A stretch of DNA of 64,000 nucleotides from Actinokineospora globicatena (GCF_024171945.1 NZ_JAMTCR010000002.1:2108001-2172000), one strand, 5' to 3'. Positions 51,901 to 57,598 are shown, numbered from the stretch's first letter. A program made the numbers and translations. Notes: generated by a model not told the origin, from the letters alone.

Positions 51901-54900
51901 GGCTAAGTGGGGTGCGACCGGGCTTGATGACGCCCACCTCGCGTCGTCGCGGGACCTGGGGTTCGCGGCGAAGTTCCCCGAGGTCGACGTCGTGCTCAAC
52001 GCGCTGGCGGGTCCGTTCATCGACGCTTCGGCCGGGTTATTGCGGTCGGGCGGGCGGTTCTTGGAGATGGGCAAGGCCGACCTGCGCACCGGGATCGCCG
52101 GGTACCGCGCGTTCGACCTGTGGGACGCCGGTCCTGAGCGCTTGCGGGAGATGCTTGCTGAGGTCATGGGGCTTTTCGCTGGAGGCGCGCTTTCGTTGCC
52201 GCCGGTCCGAGCCTGGGATGTGCGCAACGCGTCAGCCGCGTTCCGCTTCGTCGCGCATGGTGTTCATGTCGGCAAGAACGTGCTGGTGGTGCCGCAGGGA
52301 ATCGCTCCACATGGGACTGTGCTGATCACCGGTGGTAACGGTGCACTTGGGACGTTGCTCGCTCAGCATCTCGTCGCCGAGCACGGGGTCGGCGAAGTTG
52401 TGTTGGCCAGCAGGAGCGGGGTGGGGCCGGATCTTGGCGCGGCTGTGCGGCACGTGGCCTGCGATGTGGCTGACCGTGCTTCGGTGGCCCGGCTTGTCGA
52501 TAGCCTCCCCGACGTGACCGCTGTCATCCACGCGGCTGGCACCACTGACGACGGCTTGGTGCAGTCGCTCACTCCGGACCGGCTTCGGTCGGTGTCGGCC
52601 AAGTCCGAAGGCGCGCTGCACCTGGCGGAGTTGGCGGGCGACGCGTTGCTGGTGCTGTACTCCTCGGTTGCCGCGACTCTCGGCACGCCTGGTCAGGGCA
52701 ACTACGCCGCCGCCAACGCCGTCCTCGACGCCGTCGCCCACCACCGTTCCGCCCGAGGCCTTCCCACGGTGTCGATCGCCTGGGGCTTGTGGGACCGCGC
52801 CAGCACCTTGAGCAGCCACCTCGACCCCACCGCCCGCGCCCGCGCCACCCGCCTAGGCACTCCCCTCTCCGACACCGACGGCCTGAACCTCTTCAACACC
52901 GCCCTCCATCACGGCCACCCCCACCTCATCGCCGCCGCCCTAAACCCCACCCACCTCACCACCGACGCCCCACCACTCCTCCGCGGCTTCGTTCCCACCC
53001 CCAGGAAACCCGCCCCTCCGGCACGCCTGGATGCCAAGGTCTACGGCTCCGAGCCGTCACTCGCCATCGTCCGAGCTGAGGTCGCTGCGGTCCTAGGTCA
53101 CTCCACTCCGGACAGAGTCGACCCGACTCGGCCTTTCACCGAACTAGGTTTCGACTCCCTCACCGCCGTCGAGCTTCGAAACCGCCTCACGACCGCCACC
53201 GGGCAGCGCCTTCCCGCCACCCTCGTCTTCGACTACCCGACCCCCGCTGCTCTCGCCGCCCACCTCGATGCCACCGCCGATGTGATCGGCTCCGAGGATG
53301 CTTTCGACAACCCAACCCTCGTCGGACTACCTGGCACCGGAGCAGGAATTGTGCGGACGCCGGTGGATGAGCCGATCGCGATTGTGGCGATGAGCTGTCG
53401 GTTCCCCGGAGGCATTGAGTCGCCGGAAGAGTTGTGGCAGATGGTGGTTGACGGAGGCGATGCGGTGGCGGCGTTCCCGGGGGATCGGGGGTGGGATCTG
53501 GATGAGTTGCTTCATCCGGAGACCGGCACCAGTGATACCGACCGTGGTGGCTTTGTGTTGGGGGCGGGTGAGTTTGACGCTGCGCTCTTTGGGATTTCGC
53601 CGCGGGAGGCGTTGGCGATGGATCCGCAGCAGAGGTTGTTGCTTGAGGCGGCCTGGGAGGTCTTCGAGCGCGCTGGCATTGACCCGACATCGCTGGCCGG
53701 GACGGACGCAGGCGTGTTCATCGGGGCCGCGGCGTCGCTGTACGGGGCGGCGGTGCGGTCGTCCGAGGTTGAGGGGCACCAGATGACCGGCACCGCGACC
53801 AGCGTGGCGTCCGGTCGGCTGGCGTACTTCTTCGGCCTCGAAGGCCCAGCGGTCACTGTGGACACCGCGTGCTCCAGCAGCCTGGTGGCGCTGCATTGGG
53901 CCGCCAAGGCACTGCGGTCCGGCGAGTGCTCGTTGGCCCTCGTCGGCGGCGTCGCGGTGATGGCCACCCCTGGGATGTTCACCGAGTTCTCGCGGCAAGG
54001 CGGGCTGGCGGCGGATGGTCGCTGCAAGTCGTTCTCCGCCGACGCCGACGGCACCGGGTGGTCCGAGGGCGTCGGTGTCCTGCTGGTCGAGCGGCTCTCG
54101 GACGCCTTGGCCAACGGCCACCAGGTGCTGGCCGTCGTGCGCGGCTCCGCCGTCAACCAGGACGGCGCGTCCAACGGCCTGACCGCCCCGAACGGCCCGT
54201 CCCAGCAACGGGTGATCCGCGCGGCCCTGCGGTCGGCGGGGCTCCAATCGTCCGATGTGGACGCTGTGGAGGCCCACGGAACCGGAACGGTGCTAGGCGA
54301 TCCCATCGAGGCGCAAGCCCTCCTCGCCACCTACGGCCAAGACCGCGTCGACCCGCTGTGGCTGGGATCCCTCAAGTCCAACATTGGCCACACCCAGGCC
54401 GCGGCAGGCGTGGCCGGGATCATCAAGATGGTCCAAGCGCTGCAACACGAAGTCCTGCCGCGAACTCTGCACGCCGACACACCCTCCGAGCACATCGACT
54501 GGGAGTCCGGCGCGGTCTCCTTGCTGACCGAGTCGCGTCCCTGGGTGCGCGGCGATCGTCCGCGCCGCGCGGGTATCTCGTCCTTCGGCGTCAGCGGCAC
54601 CAACGTGCACACGATCATCGAGGAAGCCCCCGCCCACGCCAAACGGCCCACCCCGGCAGACCCCACGCCTGCGGTGATCCCACTGGTCGTCTCCGCAGCC
54701 ACCCCGGCCGCCTTGGACGCCCAGGTAGCCCTCGTCCGTACCGTCGACGCGCCCCAGGTCGAGGTTGCCCGAGCCCTGGCGGCGACCCGCGCCGACCTCC
54801 CGCACCGCGCCGTCCTGCTCGACCCTCAAGCCCCACTCGTCGCCACCGGCATCGCAAGCCCCGGCCGCCTCGTGTTCCTGTTCACCGGCCAGGGTTCGCA

Positions 54901-57550
54901 GCGGGCAGGCATGGGGCAAGACCTCCGTGTCTACCCCGCTTTCGCCAAGGCCTTCGACGCCGTCCGCACCCGGATCCCCTTCGACGACGGCGCGATCGAC
55001 GAGACCGGAAATGCCCAGCCCGCGATCTTCGCCCTCCAGGTGGCCCTGTTCCGGCTCCTGGAGTCCTGGGGCGTGCGACCTGACGTCCTGGTCGGCCACT
55101 CCATCGGCGAACTAGCCGCCGCCCACGTCGCCGGGATCCTTTCCCTCGACGACGCCTGCACCCTGGTCGCCGCGCGGGCCCGCCTCATGCAGGCCCTGCC
55201 CTCCGGTGGCGCCATGCTGGCCGTGGAGATCTCCGAAGCTGACTTGGCCGCCGAGTTCCCCGAGGGCCTTCCTGCGGGCGTCGACCTCGCCGCGGTGAAC
55301 TCGGATCGTTCACTTGTCCTATCGGGGGATCGTAGGATTGTTGAACTGTTGAAACGTAGGTTTGTTGAACAATCTCGTCAGGTGAAGTCGCTGGTGGTGT
55401 CGCACGCGTTCCACAGCCACCTGATGGACCCCATGCTGGCGGAGTTCGCGAAGGTCGCGCGCGGGCTATCGTTCAACAATCCCACAATCCCGCTGACCAG
55501 CACGTCGACCGGGGACCCGAGGACGCCGGAGTACTGGGTCAGGCAGGTCCGCGAAACCGTCCGATTCGCCGACGCCGTGGCTGGCCTCGCGGACGCGACC
55601 TTCCTGGAGTTGGGCCCGGACGGCGTGCTGTCGGCCCTGGTCGGGAGCGGCGCGCCCATGCTGAGGGCCGGGCAGGACGAGCCGACCACCGCGATCACTG
55701 CCCTGGCCTCGGCCCACGTCCGCGGGGCATCCGTGAACTGGACCGCCGTCCTCGGTGATGGGCCGCGCGCGGTCCTCCCCACCTACCCGTTCGACCGCAC
55801 CCACTTCTGGCTCACTGCCGAGCCCACGACGGCCGAAGACTGGCGCTACCGGGTCGACTGGACCGAGGTCGCCCCAGAACCCGCGACTGGCCACTGGCTC
55901 GTCGTCGGTGACAACGATCCCGCCATCGTCCAGGCACTCCGCAAGACGGCCGACGTCACCGAGGTCCGCGTCGACCAGGTAGCCGACACCCCGGCCGACG
56001 GAATCCTGGTCCTGCCGAGCGCGGCCGAGACCGTCCTCTCTGTACTCAAGGCAAACCCCGTCGCACCCGTCTGGGCCGCCACCCGTGACGCCCGCACCGA
56101 CCCTGACCAAGCACGGGTCTGGGGTCTCGGCCGGGTCGCCGGTCTCGAACGCCGCTGGGGCGGACTCATCGACATCGACGGCGACCCCACCACGCTTCCC
56201 CTGTCCGGCAACGAAGACCAGCTCACCCTCCGCGACGGCCGAGTGCTCGCTCGCCGCTTGGTCCGCGCGCCGAAGCCCGCCGGAACCCGGTGGACCCCCG
56301 ACGGCCCGGTCCTGATCACCGGCGGTACCGGCGCCCTCGCCGCGCACGTCGCCCGCTGGCTCGTCCGCCGCGGCGCCACCCACCTGGTGCTCACCAGCCG
56401 TCGCGGCCCGGACGCGCCAGGTGTCGCCGCACTGGTGTCCGAGCTGGGCGTCCGCGTCGACGTGGTTGCCTGCGACGCAGCCGACCGGGACGCGTTGGCC
56501 GCCTTGGTCGCCGAGTACCAGCCGACCGTGGTCGTGCACGCCGCGGGGGTCGCGGGAACCACCCCGATCGCCGATCTCGATGACCTCGCCACGACCCAAC
56601 GCGCCAAAGTGGATGGTGCTCGCCATCTCGACGAACTCCTCCCCGACGCGCACTTGGTCCTGTTCTCGTCCATCGCGGGCGTGTGGGGCAGCGGCGGGCA
56701 GGCTGCCTATGCCGCCGCGAACGCCGCGCTCGACGCCCTCGCCGCTCGACGCCGCGCCCGGGGGCAGAAGGCGACCGCTGTGTCGTGGGGTCCCTGGGCC
56801 GACGGTGGTCTCGCCTCGGGCGACGCCGAGTCCTACCTGCGTGAACGAGGTCTGACGCCGATGTCTCCCGCCCGCGCCGTCGCCGCGCTCGGGGAGGCCT
56901 TGGCGGCCAACGAGACCCAGGTCGTCATCGCGGACGTCGACTGGGACCGGTTCCTGCCCACCTTCACCGCGACCCGACCCAGTCCGCTGTTGGCGGCGTT
57001 CCAATCAGCCCCGACCGACGCGGGCGGGCTCACCGACTTCGCCACCCGCTTGTCCACCGCGACCCCGGCCGAGCGTCAACGCGCGTTGCTCGACCTGGTC
57101 CGCCGAGCCGCCGCGGAAGTGCTCGGGCACACGTCGACCTCAGCTGTGTCCGCGCGCGCCAGCTTCGCTGATCTGGGCTTTGACTCCCTCACCGCGGTGC
57201 GCGTGCGAACCAAGCTCGCCGAGGCCACCGGGCTCGACCTCCCTACGGGCCTCGTCTTCGACTACCCGACACCGGTGGCGCTCGCCGACCACCTCGCCGA
57301 CGAACTGGCCTTCGACCATGAATCGCTCCCTCCGGCCACCCACTCCCTCGCCCGGCCTGACCCGGAGGAAGCCGAGATCCGCCGCGCGCTGGCCGAGATC
57401 CCGCTCGACCGGCTCCGCGCGGCGGGAATCCTCGACCTGCTTCGGGTGGTCCCCGAACCGTCCACCACGGACAGTGTGGACAGTTCGGACATCGACCTGA
57501 TGGACGTCGACGCCCTCATCCAGTCCGCTTTAGACAATCCGGGTGCGTGA
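33983..57550 (+). CDS. Type I polyketide synthase, five extender modules (modules 4-8)
   Basis: The protein has 7,855 residues, one of the larger bacterial polypeptides. The ATG is preceded by GGGAG. The N-terminus (MADEKKLLENLKFVTGELR) is a MADE-type docking helix that fits the tail of the upstream PKS 25 bp away. Domain order: M4 KS-AT-DH-ER-KR-ACP (34-1930), M5 KS-AT-KR-ACP (1947-3255), M6 KS-AT-KR-ACP (3273-4577), M7 KS-AT-DH-ER-KR-ACP (4591-6430), M8 KS-AT-KR-ACP (6463-7775). All ATs have GHSIG and HAFH, so malonyl. Predicted sequence of units: CH2, OH, OH, CH2, OH. The C-terminal docking domain (~7790-7855, ALAEIPLDRLRAAGILDLL then an acidic helix ending in IQSALDNPGA) is of the class that meets coiled-coil N-termini like that of the next PKS, which starts 48 bp downstream. 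No thioesterase. Confidence 0.97.
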   Translation: MADEKKLLENLKFVTGELRVARRKLREAEERAAEPIAIVAMSCRFPGGVESPDDLWRLVSEGRDAIGPFPGDRGWDLDSLYDPDPDTVGTSYGRTGGFLDSATEFDAGLFGVSPREATAMDPQQRLLLQACWEALEHAGIDPTSLRGESVGVFAGTNGQDYASVIAADPEAAEGYLATGSAASVLSGRIAYSFGLEGPAVTVDTACSSSLVALHLAIQSLKAGECRLALVGGVTVMATPAAFIEFSRQRALAPDGRCKAFGAGADGTGWGEGVGVLVVAKLSDALAAGHRILAVVRGSAVNQDGASNGLTAPNGPAQQRVIRAALADAGLAPSDVDLLEAHGTGTRLGDPIEAEALLATYGRDRTEPLWLGSVKSNIGHTQAAAGVAGIIKAVMALRHGILPATLHADTPTPQVNWSTGAVSPLTTNRLWPTLDRPRRAAISSFGVSGTNAHTILEQAPEPEPLPTATDPSAVPLLLSGRTEEALRAQAAALRVSGLLDTAFSLATTRAALAYRAVVVARDAASADAALAEIAAGGVPASAEFGVETPGKLAFLFTGQGSQRAGMGAGLRSFEVYRAAVDEISARLGFDEADLEQTGNAQPALFALQVGLFRLLESLGVRPDLLLGHSIGEVAAAHVAGILSLEDACALVGARARLMQALPTGGAMLAVEISEADLLREFPGGLPTGVDLAAVNSDRSVVLSGDQEAVDLVKHRFADRRVKALAVSHAFHSHLMDPVLDEFRRVVDRLTFAAPAIPVVSTSTGDPSTPEYWVRQVRETVRFAPAVSEVRRRGANRFLELGPDGILSALVDDGAVPVVRSGRDDQVSLLHALGRVHTLGSRVDWAALLPGGNRIDLPTYPFERVRYWPRPSARADVTAAGLVTAEHPMLGAAAPQPDGGHLFTGRLSPTTHGWLTDHQIQGDVLVPGTAFVELALHAGDQVGNPVLDDLTISAPLPLANAVRIQVSVLPLADDGTRSVEIHSSVDGSDWTRHAEGRLSQAATSSSLEWPPAGEPVDLDTFYAAAADNGFGYGPLFQGLRAAWRTDGAYYAEVALPESAHRDATRFGLHPALLDAALHPTGLDPAKAGLPFAWSGVTLHATGATGLRVAIKTTGTDTYSLVATDPAGAPVITITTLTLRRPAQRDADLFAVDWTQVSVAESAKSVTRGNPEDWTSADAALWQIPSGDVQSTVVDVLAGLQAWLADDRFAASILVLHTRNAVAALPGDEIADLAGAAVGGLVRSAQSEHPGRLLLLDSDNEPTDDLIASLLDLDEPQLAVRGGEVYAPRLARATGLLPLPTTPTWRLDPSGDSLDALTLAPITVDAPGPGEVQIAVRATGVNFRDVLITLGQYPERALLGSEGAGVVTAVGSDVDLKPGDRVFGLFVGGFGPSVVVDRRMVARMPDGWTFAEAATVPMAFLTAYYSLVDLAGLRRGERVLVHAAAGGVGMAAVQVARYLGAEVFGTASAGKWHATGLDDEHLASSRDLGFATKFPTVDVVLNALAGEFIDASVGMLAEGGRFIEMGKADLRNGLPGYRAFDLSEAGPDRLQEMLVEVLDLFARDVFTVLPWRAWDVREAQAAFRFVGQGKHIGKNVLTIPRPVDPQGTVLITGGTGVLGRIIADHLAAEYGVTKFVLTNRSGTGDVPGARIVACDMGDRDAVAELLAGIPDLTGVIHAAGIADDGIIDSLTPDRVAVVLAPKATGATVLDELVGDVPLFALYSSASSVFGSPGQANYAAANAVLDAVAVRRRFRGLPAVSMSWGLWATASAISGSLDTVDLARATRVGPALTEAQGLALFDAAQRDGRSHLVTLAYDPATARKLAPVPALLRGLVQAPRRAVRAGSVDHLRTLGPAEAGRALLTTVRAEITAVLGHTTTDTGRPFKEMGFDSLTAVEFRNRLNTATGLRLPATAIFDYPTPTALVDHLVSLLPKQERRAAVVERRQSTDEPIAIVGMACRFPGGVDTPDDLWDLVVQGREGIGPFPTDRGWDLGALYNPDADVVGTTYAQAGGFLDDVSGFDARLFGVSPREATAMDPQQRLLLESTWAAFEDAGIDPNTVRGSQTGVFVGVAHSGYGVGIALPEGVEGHFLTGSSTSVASGRLAYFFGLEGPAVTVDTACSSSLVALHLATQALRSGECSMAVAGGVTVMVGPGIFTEFSRQRGLSADGRCKSFSAEADGTGWSEGVGVLVVERLSDAVARGHSVLAVVRGSAVNQDGASNGLTAPNGPSQQRVIRSALTAAGLASSDVDAVEAHGTGTVLGDPIEAQALLATYGQARVDPLWLGSLKSNIGHAQAAAGVAGIIKMVQALRHGVLPPTLHADVPSPHVDWASGSVSLLTESRPWARGDRPRRAGISSFGVSGTNVHTIIEEAPLVDEPATVEPGHPVPIVVSGHSPQALAARLDQVRERVDSIKPVDLARELATRARHPHRVAFAATTPADVVDGLTSAVPAVAAGEVAFLFTGQGAQRAGMGSELRVFPVFADTFDAVRARLPFDDAAIDETGNAQPAIFALQVALFRLLESWGVHPDVLIGHSIGEVAAAHVAGILSLDDACTLVSARARLMQALPAGGAMLAVEISEAELAVGFPDGLPVGVDLAAVNSDRSLVLSGDRRIVELLERSFVEQSRRVKSLAVSHAFHSHLMGPMLAEFEQVLNGLAFATAVIPLVSTSTGDPSTPEYWVRQVRGTVRFADAVRTAGADTHVELGPDGVLSALVEHGIPTLRAGRGEVDTVLSAVTGAHARGASLDLAALIPAGGRAALPTYPFQRERFWLQHTPTVPPLDNYRVTWAEIDPKPVDGVWLVPSDLQAPLRAAGLTITDDLTAATGAVVEPDIADIPALLNDTPVPLWVITRGDTRATAQIWGLGRVAALEHPQRWGGLIDLPETLDDQAIRRLAAVLGGAQDQVSIRPDGVFARRLTKADTAAATWHPQGTVLVTGGTGALGAQVVRHLAARGVRVVVASRTGLAAPGAADLPAEVVTCDVTDRDALSALLATHLVAAVVHAAGVGEDAPLADLIPDRLATVLRPKADAAWLLHELAPEAHLVLFSSIAGVWGSGGQAAYAAANADLDTLAEHRAAAGLPTTSIAWGPWADAGMAAGEAAAYLQRRGLRPLSPARALAAMDAAIASPHPTHVVADVDWPTFLAAFTSARPSPLLAEFAAPTPTTDNTEFAAKVAAMSTVEGKRSVLDLVTTTVGSVLGYRDAVDPSATFLDLGFDSLTAVDFRNRLTAAVGFALPSTLIYDHPTAIALADHLLERVGSPAPEVTVIRRDVSGDDPIVVVGMACRLPGGVTSPDELWDMVVEGRDGVGAFPVDRGWDLSGADFPLVGGFVHDASGFDAELFGISPREAVAMDPQQRVLLEASWEAVERAGIDAGTVRGTRGGVFVGASGSGYGFAQDSAEGAGHLITGTATSVISGRVAYTLGLEGPALTVDTACSSGLVALHLAARALRHNECDFAIVGGVTVMPSPAGFGEFAKQGGLAPDGRCKAYAEAADGTGWSEGVAVVIVERLSDALAKGHTVLAAVRGSAVNSDGASNGLTAPNGPAQQRVIRDALADAGIAASEVDVVEGHGTGTRLGDPIEAQALLATYGQHRERPLWLGSVKSNIGHTQAASGLAGLIKTIQAMRHGVLPRTLHVDTPSSHVDWAAGDVRLLAQEQPWPSVDRPRRAGVSSFGISGTNAHVIVESVQPEVAAEPERESTPVVPLVLSARSAVALRARAADLLQVDAEPLDVAHSLVTTRATLDHRAIALDSSALMGLAEGVEAPGLVTGIAAPGRLAVLFTGQGSQRSGMGQALRVFPVFAAAFDEVVARAPFSDEAIDQTGNAQVALFALEVALFRLVESWGVRPDALVGHSIGELAAAHVAGILSLDDACTLVAARARLMQALPSGGAMLAVEIAEPDLAAEFPDGLPAGIDLAAVNSDRSLVLSGDRRIVEQLEHRFVEQSRRVKSLAVSHAFHSHLMDPMLDEFAQVVRGLSFNQPRIPVVGTSTGDPSTPEYWVRQVRETVRFADAVKGARGLGVTRFLELGPDGVLTALARESGDGVFAAGLRAGQPEPDSLVRAVATLHVHGIDVDWSALLRGGRKIDLPVYPFQRKHYWLGADRLPAIESWRYSAEWEPLPASTDPGDGRWFVIGQVPDDIAAAVTTCDDLAEATGILRLADSPADVLSVVDAELPVWVITRDALGSVDGAATWGLSRVAALELPHWRGSIDLPPVLDDHTATLFRASLAGDEDQVAIRPDGAFARRLRRAALSAAEPWRPKSVLVTGGTGALGGHVTRWLTARGVDKIVLVSRSGPGAPGANDLRATVVACDVTDREALAAVLAEHPVDAIIHTAGVIDAAPLVETTPERLADVARAKVTGAVNLHELAPDAHLVLFSSIAGTWGAGGQAAYSAANAALDGLAENRRGLGLPVTSVAWGPWAGAGMLTTDGAEDYLRRRGLRPMRPDYALAALAQALDHPTTAVTIADVDWPRFTGTFTAGRPSPLLTDFIPVIEPQVRPVAVRKDLVVLVRTEAAAVLGHDSVDVIAAERAFADLGFDSLTSVELRDRLAEATGVALPAGLVFDYPTPAALAAFLAGGSTVDEHVAAVPVDDPIAIVAMACRFPGGIDTPEDLWDALVSERDATGPFPADRGWDLANLVNPDPGNPGTSYVDRGAFLVDPARFDADLFGISPREAVAMDPQQRVLLEATWEVFERAGIDPRSLRGSRTGVFAGTNGQDYTRLTLAVDVPEGHVATGGAASVMSGRVAYVFGLEGPALTVDTACSSALVALHLAAQAVRNGECGLAVAAGVTIMATPGAFIEFSRQRGLAADGRCKPFSEAADGTAWGEGVGVLLVERLSDARRNGHPVLAVLEGSAVNSDGASNGLTAPNGPSQQRVIRAALASAGLRSSDVDVVEAHGTGTTLGDPIEAEALLATYGRDRSEPLWLGSVKSNIGHTQAAAGAAGVIKTVLALRHETLPASLHADTPTTHVDWSTGSIELLAAARPWPVGERTRRAGVSAFGISGTNAHVIIGEAPGAPAVTRGIPAPVAVPWPVSGHSASALAAQVTRLSSVDADRVDVAHTLAARAALPHRAVLLGDRTITGSTRGLGFLFTGQGSQRAGMGAGLRVFPVFAEAFDAVRARVPFDDAAIDETGNAQPAIFALQVALFRLLESWGLRPDVLVGHSIGEVAAAHVAGILSLDDACTLVSARARLMQALPSGGAMLAVEISEAELAVEFPDGLPVGVDLAAVNSDRSLVLSGDRGIVELLERGFVEQSRRVKSLAVSHAFHSHLMDPMLDEFARVVRGLSFSQPVIPVVSTSSGDPSTPGYWVRQVRETVRFAGAVAGVAGPTAFVELGPDGVLSALVDAGVPVLRRDRDDVETAMAAVAHAFTTGADLDWSAVFAPWGGKLVDLPTYPFQGERYWQRVTATKPAGLRSADHPLLAATIAPAAGTRTLFTGVISTATHPWLADHRVHGTVIVPGTAVLDLVLHAAATTATPAVDELTLHAPLALEGPTELQLALDGTIVTLHARLGDGDWVHHASATLTAPSTPAAIPAADGAEVDLADHYPALAEAGLVYGPAFQALAAVRLMECASESEWLLHSEIRASVAIEDGARFGVHPALLDAAIQAVAAAEPGGPARVPFVLSGVTLHSAGASRLVVRIVPTGRDTVRMHAEDLDGRPVITIESLTLRPAVAPRAGSLFEIEWQPTDLAGIRPDNVCRPSTVEEALAAILDWLNRDAGTLAVVTEGAVAAVPSDTIADPASAAIWGLVRSAQSEHPDRFVLVDTDGEPVVIAGEPQVAVRAGAAYLPRLVRARPMITLPDGPWRLVPGGSTLSYLRAVEVPLVGLEPGEVRVSVRAAGVNFRDVLITLGTYPSRADLGSEGAGIVTEVGAGVTDLRVGDRVFGLVGGGFAPSVVVDRRLLASIPDGWSFAEAAAVPMAYLTAYYALVDLGGLAAGERVLIHAAAGGVGGAAVQIARHLGAEVFGTASPAKWGATGLDDAHLASSRDLGFAAKFPEVDVVLNALAGPFIDASAGLLRSGGRFLEMGKADLRTGIAGYRAFDLWDAGPERLREMLAEVMGLFAGGALSLPPVRAWDVRNASAAFRFVAHGVHVGKNVLVVPQGIAPHGTVLITGGNGALGTLLAQHLVAEHGVGEVVLASRSGVGPDLGAAVRHVACDVADRASVARLVDSLPDVTAVIHAAGTTDDGLVQSLTPDRLRSVSAKSEGALHLAELAGDALLVLYSSVAATLGTPGQGNYAAANAVLDAVAHHRSARGLPTVSIAWGLWDRASTLSSHLDPTARARATRLGTPLSDTDGLNLFNTALHHGHPHLIAAALNPTHLTTDAPPLLRGFVPTPRKPAPPARLDAKVYGSEPSLAIVRAEVAAVLGHSTPDRVDPTRPFTELGFDSLTAVELRNRLTTATGQRLPATLVFDYPTPAALAAHLDATADVIGSEDAFDNPTLVGLPGTGAGIVRTPVDEPIAIVAMSCRFPGGIESPEELWQMVVDGGDAVAAFPGDRGWDLDELLHPETGTSDTDRGGFVLGAGEFDAALFGISPREALAMDPQQRLLLEAAWEVFERAGIDPTSLAGTDAGVFIGAAASLYGAAVRSSEVEGHQMTGTATSVASGRLAYFFGLEGPAVTVDTACSSSLVALHWAAKALRSGECSLALVGGVAVMATPGMFTEFSRQGGLAADGRCKSFSADADGTGWSEGVGVLLVERLSDALANGHQVLAVVRGSAVNQDGASNGLTAPNGPSQQRVIRAALRSAGLQSSDVDAVEAHGTGTVLGDPIEAQALLATYGQDRVDPLWLGSLKSNIGHTQAAAGVAGIIKMVQALQHEVLPRTLHADTPSEHIDWESGAVSLLTESRPWVRGDRPRRAGISSFGVSGTNVHTIIEEAPAHAKRPTPADPTPAVIPLVVSAATPAALDAQVALVRTVDAPQVEVARALAATRADLPHRAVLLDPQAPLVATGIASPGRLVFLFTGQGSQRAGMGQDLRVYPAFAKAFDAVRTRIPFDDGAIDETGNAQPAIFALQVALFRLLESWGVRPDVLVGHSIGELAAAHVAGILSLDDACTLVAARARLMQALPSGGAMLAVEISEADLAAEFPEGLPAGVDLAAVNSDRSLVLSGDRRIVELLKRRFVEQSRQVKSLVVSHAFHSHLMDPMLAEFAKVARGLSFNNPTIPLTSTSTGDPRTPEYWVRQVRETVRFADAVAGLADATFLELGPDGVLSALVGSGAPMLRAGQDEPTTAITALASAHVRGASVNWTAVLGDGPRAVLPTYPFDRTHFWLTAEPTTAEDWRYRVDWTEVAPEPATGHWLVVGDNDPAIVQALRKTADVTEVRVDQVADTPADGILVLPSAAETVLSVLKANPVAPVWAATRDARTDPDQARVWGLGRVAGLERRWGGLIDIDGDPTTLPLSGNEDQLTLRDGRVLARRLVRAPKPAGTRWTPDGPVLITGGTGALAAHVARWLVRRGATHLVLTSRRGPDAPGVAALVSELGVRVDVVACDAADRDALAALVAEYQPTVVVHAAGVAGTTPIADLDDLATTQRAKVDGARHLDELLPDAHLVLFSSIAGVWGSGGQAAYAAANAALDALAARRRARGQKATAVSWGPWADGGLASGDAESYLRERGLTPMSPARAVAALGEALAANETQVVIADVDWDRFLPTFTATRPSPLLAAFQSAPTDAGGLTDFATRLSTATPAERQRALLDLVRRAAAEVLGHTSTSAVSARASFADLGFDSLTAVRVRTKLAEATGLDLPTGLVFDYPTPVALADHLADELAFDHESLPPATHSLARPDPEEAEIRRALAEIPLDRLRAAGILDLLRVVPEPSTTDSVDSSDIDLMDVDALIQSALDNPGA
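34082..39774 (+). other. Module 4: KS-AT(malonyl)-DH-ER-KR(B)-ACP, fully reducing
   Basis: KS Cys206; AT Ser628, HAFH from 727. DH His916 (HQIQGDVLVPG) and Asp1072 (HPALLDAAL). ER with GVNFRDV and HAAAGGVGM. KR with ADD in place of LDD and Tyr1734, so B type. ACP reads MGFDSL, Ser1889. Predicts a methylene. Its AT is the only extender AT without the 71-bp repeat: the matching stretch (36068-36132) is GC-rich and two codons shorter. Confidence 0.9.
39821..43750 (+). other. Module 5: KS-AT(malonyl)-KR(A1)-ACP
   Basis: KS Cys2118, AT Ser2533 and HAFH from 2634, motif ETGNAQ. The KR has Trp3051 eight residues before Tyr3059, Gln at -3 and no LDD (GEDAP), so A1 type: L-hydroxyl. ACP Ser3215. No DH or dimerisation element. 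Confidence 0.9.
41783..41853 (+). repeat. 71-bp AT-rich repeat, copy 6 (module 5 AT)
   Basis: Single difference from consensus: AGG to AGT (Arg to Ser). Confidence 0.9.
43799..47712 (+). other. Module 6: KS-AT(malonyl)-KR(A1)-ACP
   Basis: KS Cys3433 (CSSG), with EGHGTGT instead of EAHGTGT. AT Ser3852, HAFH from 3953, motif QTGNAQ. KR TWGAGGQAAY with Tyr4390 and no LDD, so A1 type. ACP Ser4538. Predicts an L-hydroxyl. Confidence 0.9.
45740..45810 (+). repeat. 71-bp AT-rich repeat, copy 7 (module 6 AT)
   Basis: Two differences: CTG to CAG (Leu to Gln) and CGT to CAT (Arg to His). Confidence 0.9.
47753..53275 (+). other. Module 7: KS-AT(malonyl)-DH-ER-KR(B)-ACP, fully reducing
   Basis: KS Cys4762 (CSSA). 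AT Ser5165, HAFH from 5266. DH His5452 and Asp5606. ER with GVNFRDV and HAAAGGVGG. The KR has TDD in the LDD position and Tyr6241, so B type, but two oddities: the cofactor motif reads TGGNGALG, and one residue is missing just before the conserved Lys (RSVSAKSEG). Predicts a methylene if the KR works. ACP Ser6392. Confidence 0.88.
49679..49749 (+). repeat. 71-bp AT-rich repeat, copy 8 (module 7 AT)
   Basis: Four differences: two silent (TCG to TCA, CTG to TTG) and two AGG to GGG (Arg to Gly), the latter as in copy 1. Confidence 0.9.
53369..57312 (+). other. Module 8: KS-AT(malonyl)-KR(A1)-ACP, then docking tail
   Basis: KS Cys6630, AT Ser7040, HAFH from 7141, motif ETGNAQ. KR with VWGSGGQAAY, Tyr7576, A1 type. 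Its cofactor loop reads TGGTGALAAH: the third Gly of the usual TGGTGALG is Ala (7453). ACP has DLGFDSL with Ser7735 followed by TAVRVRTK, slightly unusual. Predicts an L-hydroxyl if NADPH binding is kept. Confidence 0.88.
55304..55374 (+). repeat. 71-bp AT-rich repeat, copy 9 (module 8 AT)
   Basis: Single difference from consensus: GAA to AAA (Glu to Lys). Confidence 0.9.
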
Positions 57551-57598
57551 CCCGGTGAGCCTCCCGCCAGCCCCCGGCGTGAACCCGTGGAGTCGAGC

